Assembly (NCBI RefSeq): GCF_900447045.1
Contig: NZ_UAWH01000014.1
Span: 804,501-868,500 of the forward strand
DNA: 64,000 nucleotides
Direction: 5' to 3'
Source: Clostridium paraputrificum
GTDB lineage: Bacteria; Bacillota; Clostridia; Clostridiales; Clostridiaceae
Within the stretch, counting starts at the first letter, position 1; each line of letters starts with the position of its first letter. Under the pieces are notes generated by a model, which ran no database searches, was not told the origin of the DNA, and was given only the letters and a program-made list of their open reading frames with translations. Both the position numbers and the translations under genes were made by a program. Positions 63,563 through 64,000 of the stretch are shown piece by piece.

Positions 63563-64000
63563 ATACATCTAAAAAATTAGTAATTGAAAATTTAAGTGTT
63601 AATTACGATGAAAAAGAAATTTTAAAAAATATAAACATCAAGTTGAAGCCAGGAGAGACAACTATACTATTAGGTCTTAATGGAGCAGGAAAGACAACTC
63701 TTTTGAAAACTATTTCTGGATTAGTAAAATATAAAAATGGAAAAATAAAATATGATAATAATGAGTTTTTAAAATGGAGTTATAAGGAAAGAGGAAAATT
63801 AATATCATATATACCTCAATATATACACACAAATCAAAACTATAGGGTAGAAGATGTTATTTTAATGGGGATAACGCCTTACTTGGGGATTTTTGACATG
63901 CCTTCAGAAGAACATTATAAGATGGTTGATGATATTCTAAAGAAATTAAATATTTGTCATTTAAAGAATAAGTGTATTGGAGAGTTAAGTGGTGGAGAAA
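63559..64000 (+). CDS. ABC importer ATPase, FecE-like, 3' end outside window
   Basis: About 147 residues visible: core IENLSVNYDEKEILKNINIKLKPGE (first part), Walker A GLNGAGKTT, Q-loop SYIPQ, and the signature LSGGE at the window edge. The frame has no ATG, GTG or TTG at its front. ATA 63559, overlapping the permease stop as ATAG and 5 nt behind GAAGGGG, is the best-placed start; an ATG in this position would give the usual ATGA overlap. Either ATA is used or the start was mutated. Confidence 0.82.
   Translation, partial: MDTSKKLVIENLSVNYDEKEILKNINIKLKPGETTILLGLNGAGKTTLLKTISGLVKYKNGKIKYDNNEFLKWSYKERGKLISYIPQYIHTNQNYRVEDVILMGITPYLGIFDMPSEEHYKMVDDILKKLNICHLKNKCIGELSGGE

Overview
The window looks like chromosome of a low-GC Firmicute, most likely Clostridium sensu stricto. 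It is very AT-rich, Arg is mostly AGA, there are many TTG/GTG starts behind strong AGGAGG sites, and sporulation-type genes (yunB, a GerMN lipoprotein, a BofC-like protein) sit beside a clostridial arrangement of ruvAB-queA-tgt-yajC-secDF and apt-relA-dtd-hemZ-hisS-aspS. No rRNA, tRNA, CRISPR array, transposase or prophage was seen.

Layout. 1-4 kb: a class A penicillin-binding protein running off the left edge (minus), yunB, hpt. 4.4-13 kb: an HflX GTPase with an extra N-terminal domain, a nucleotidyltransferase-fold protein, a MocR-type regulator, YigZ, YebC, a GerMN lipoprotein, a tiny zinc-ribbon protein, a DUF1622 membrane protein behind a terminator-bearing leader, and a radical SAM/SPASM protein. 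13-17.6 kb: a 1,526-residue cell-wall-anchored GH110-type alpha-galactosidase with different codon use. 17.8-20.3 kb: two small membrane proteins, an SDR oxidoreductase and a BofC-like protein. 20.5-37 kb: the housekeeping block for DNA repair (ruvAB), queuosine (queA, tgt), protein export (yajC, secD, secF), purine salvage (apt), stringent response (relA) and translation (dtd, hisS, aspS). The usual recJ position between secF and apt holds a short protein whose catalytic motifs are lost. 37-46.5 kb: an FtsX-type ABC exporter with an in-frame stop in its ATPase, an RpiR-regulated PTS EIIC paired with a free-standing RarA-C-like protein, a nitroreductase, a YdcF protein, and an ECF sigma/anti-sigma set whose anti-sigma frame is also interrupted by a stop.

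46.7-64 kb is the most coherent accessory system. A sigma-54 activator with a Cys-rich sensor region is followed by a consensus -24/-12 promoter and a closely packed operon of at least 12 genes, with no strong terminator visible: diaminopropionate ammonia-lyase (ygeX), ygeY, a D-aminoacylase-like amidohydrolase, ssnA, a purine NCS2 permease, preA, a hydantoinase (hyuA), an XdhD-type xanthine dehydrogenase, ridA, a P-loop NTPase, and a FecBCD-like ABC importer whose ATPase runs off the right edge. It resembles the anaerobic selenium-linked purine/uric-acid catabolic clusters of gut bacteria, in compact form and with an attached metal or cofactor importer.

The least explained items are a dispersed ~90-nt hairpin element present three times in intergenic regions with compensating arm changes, the orphan leader/small RNA before the DUF1622 gene, and a perfect 46-bp palindrome with an extra direct repeat just upstream of the sigma-54 promoter.
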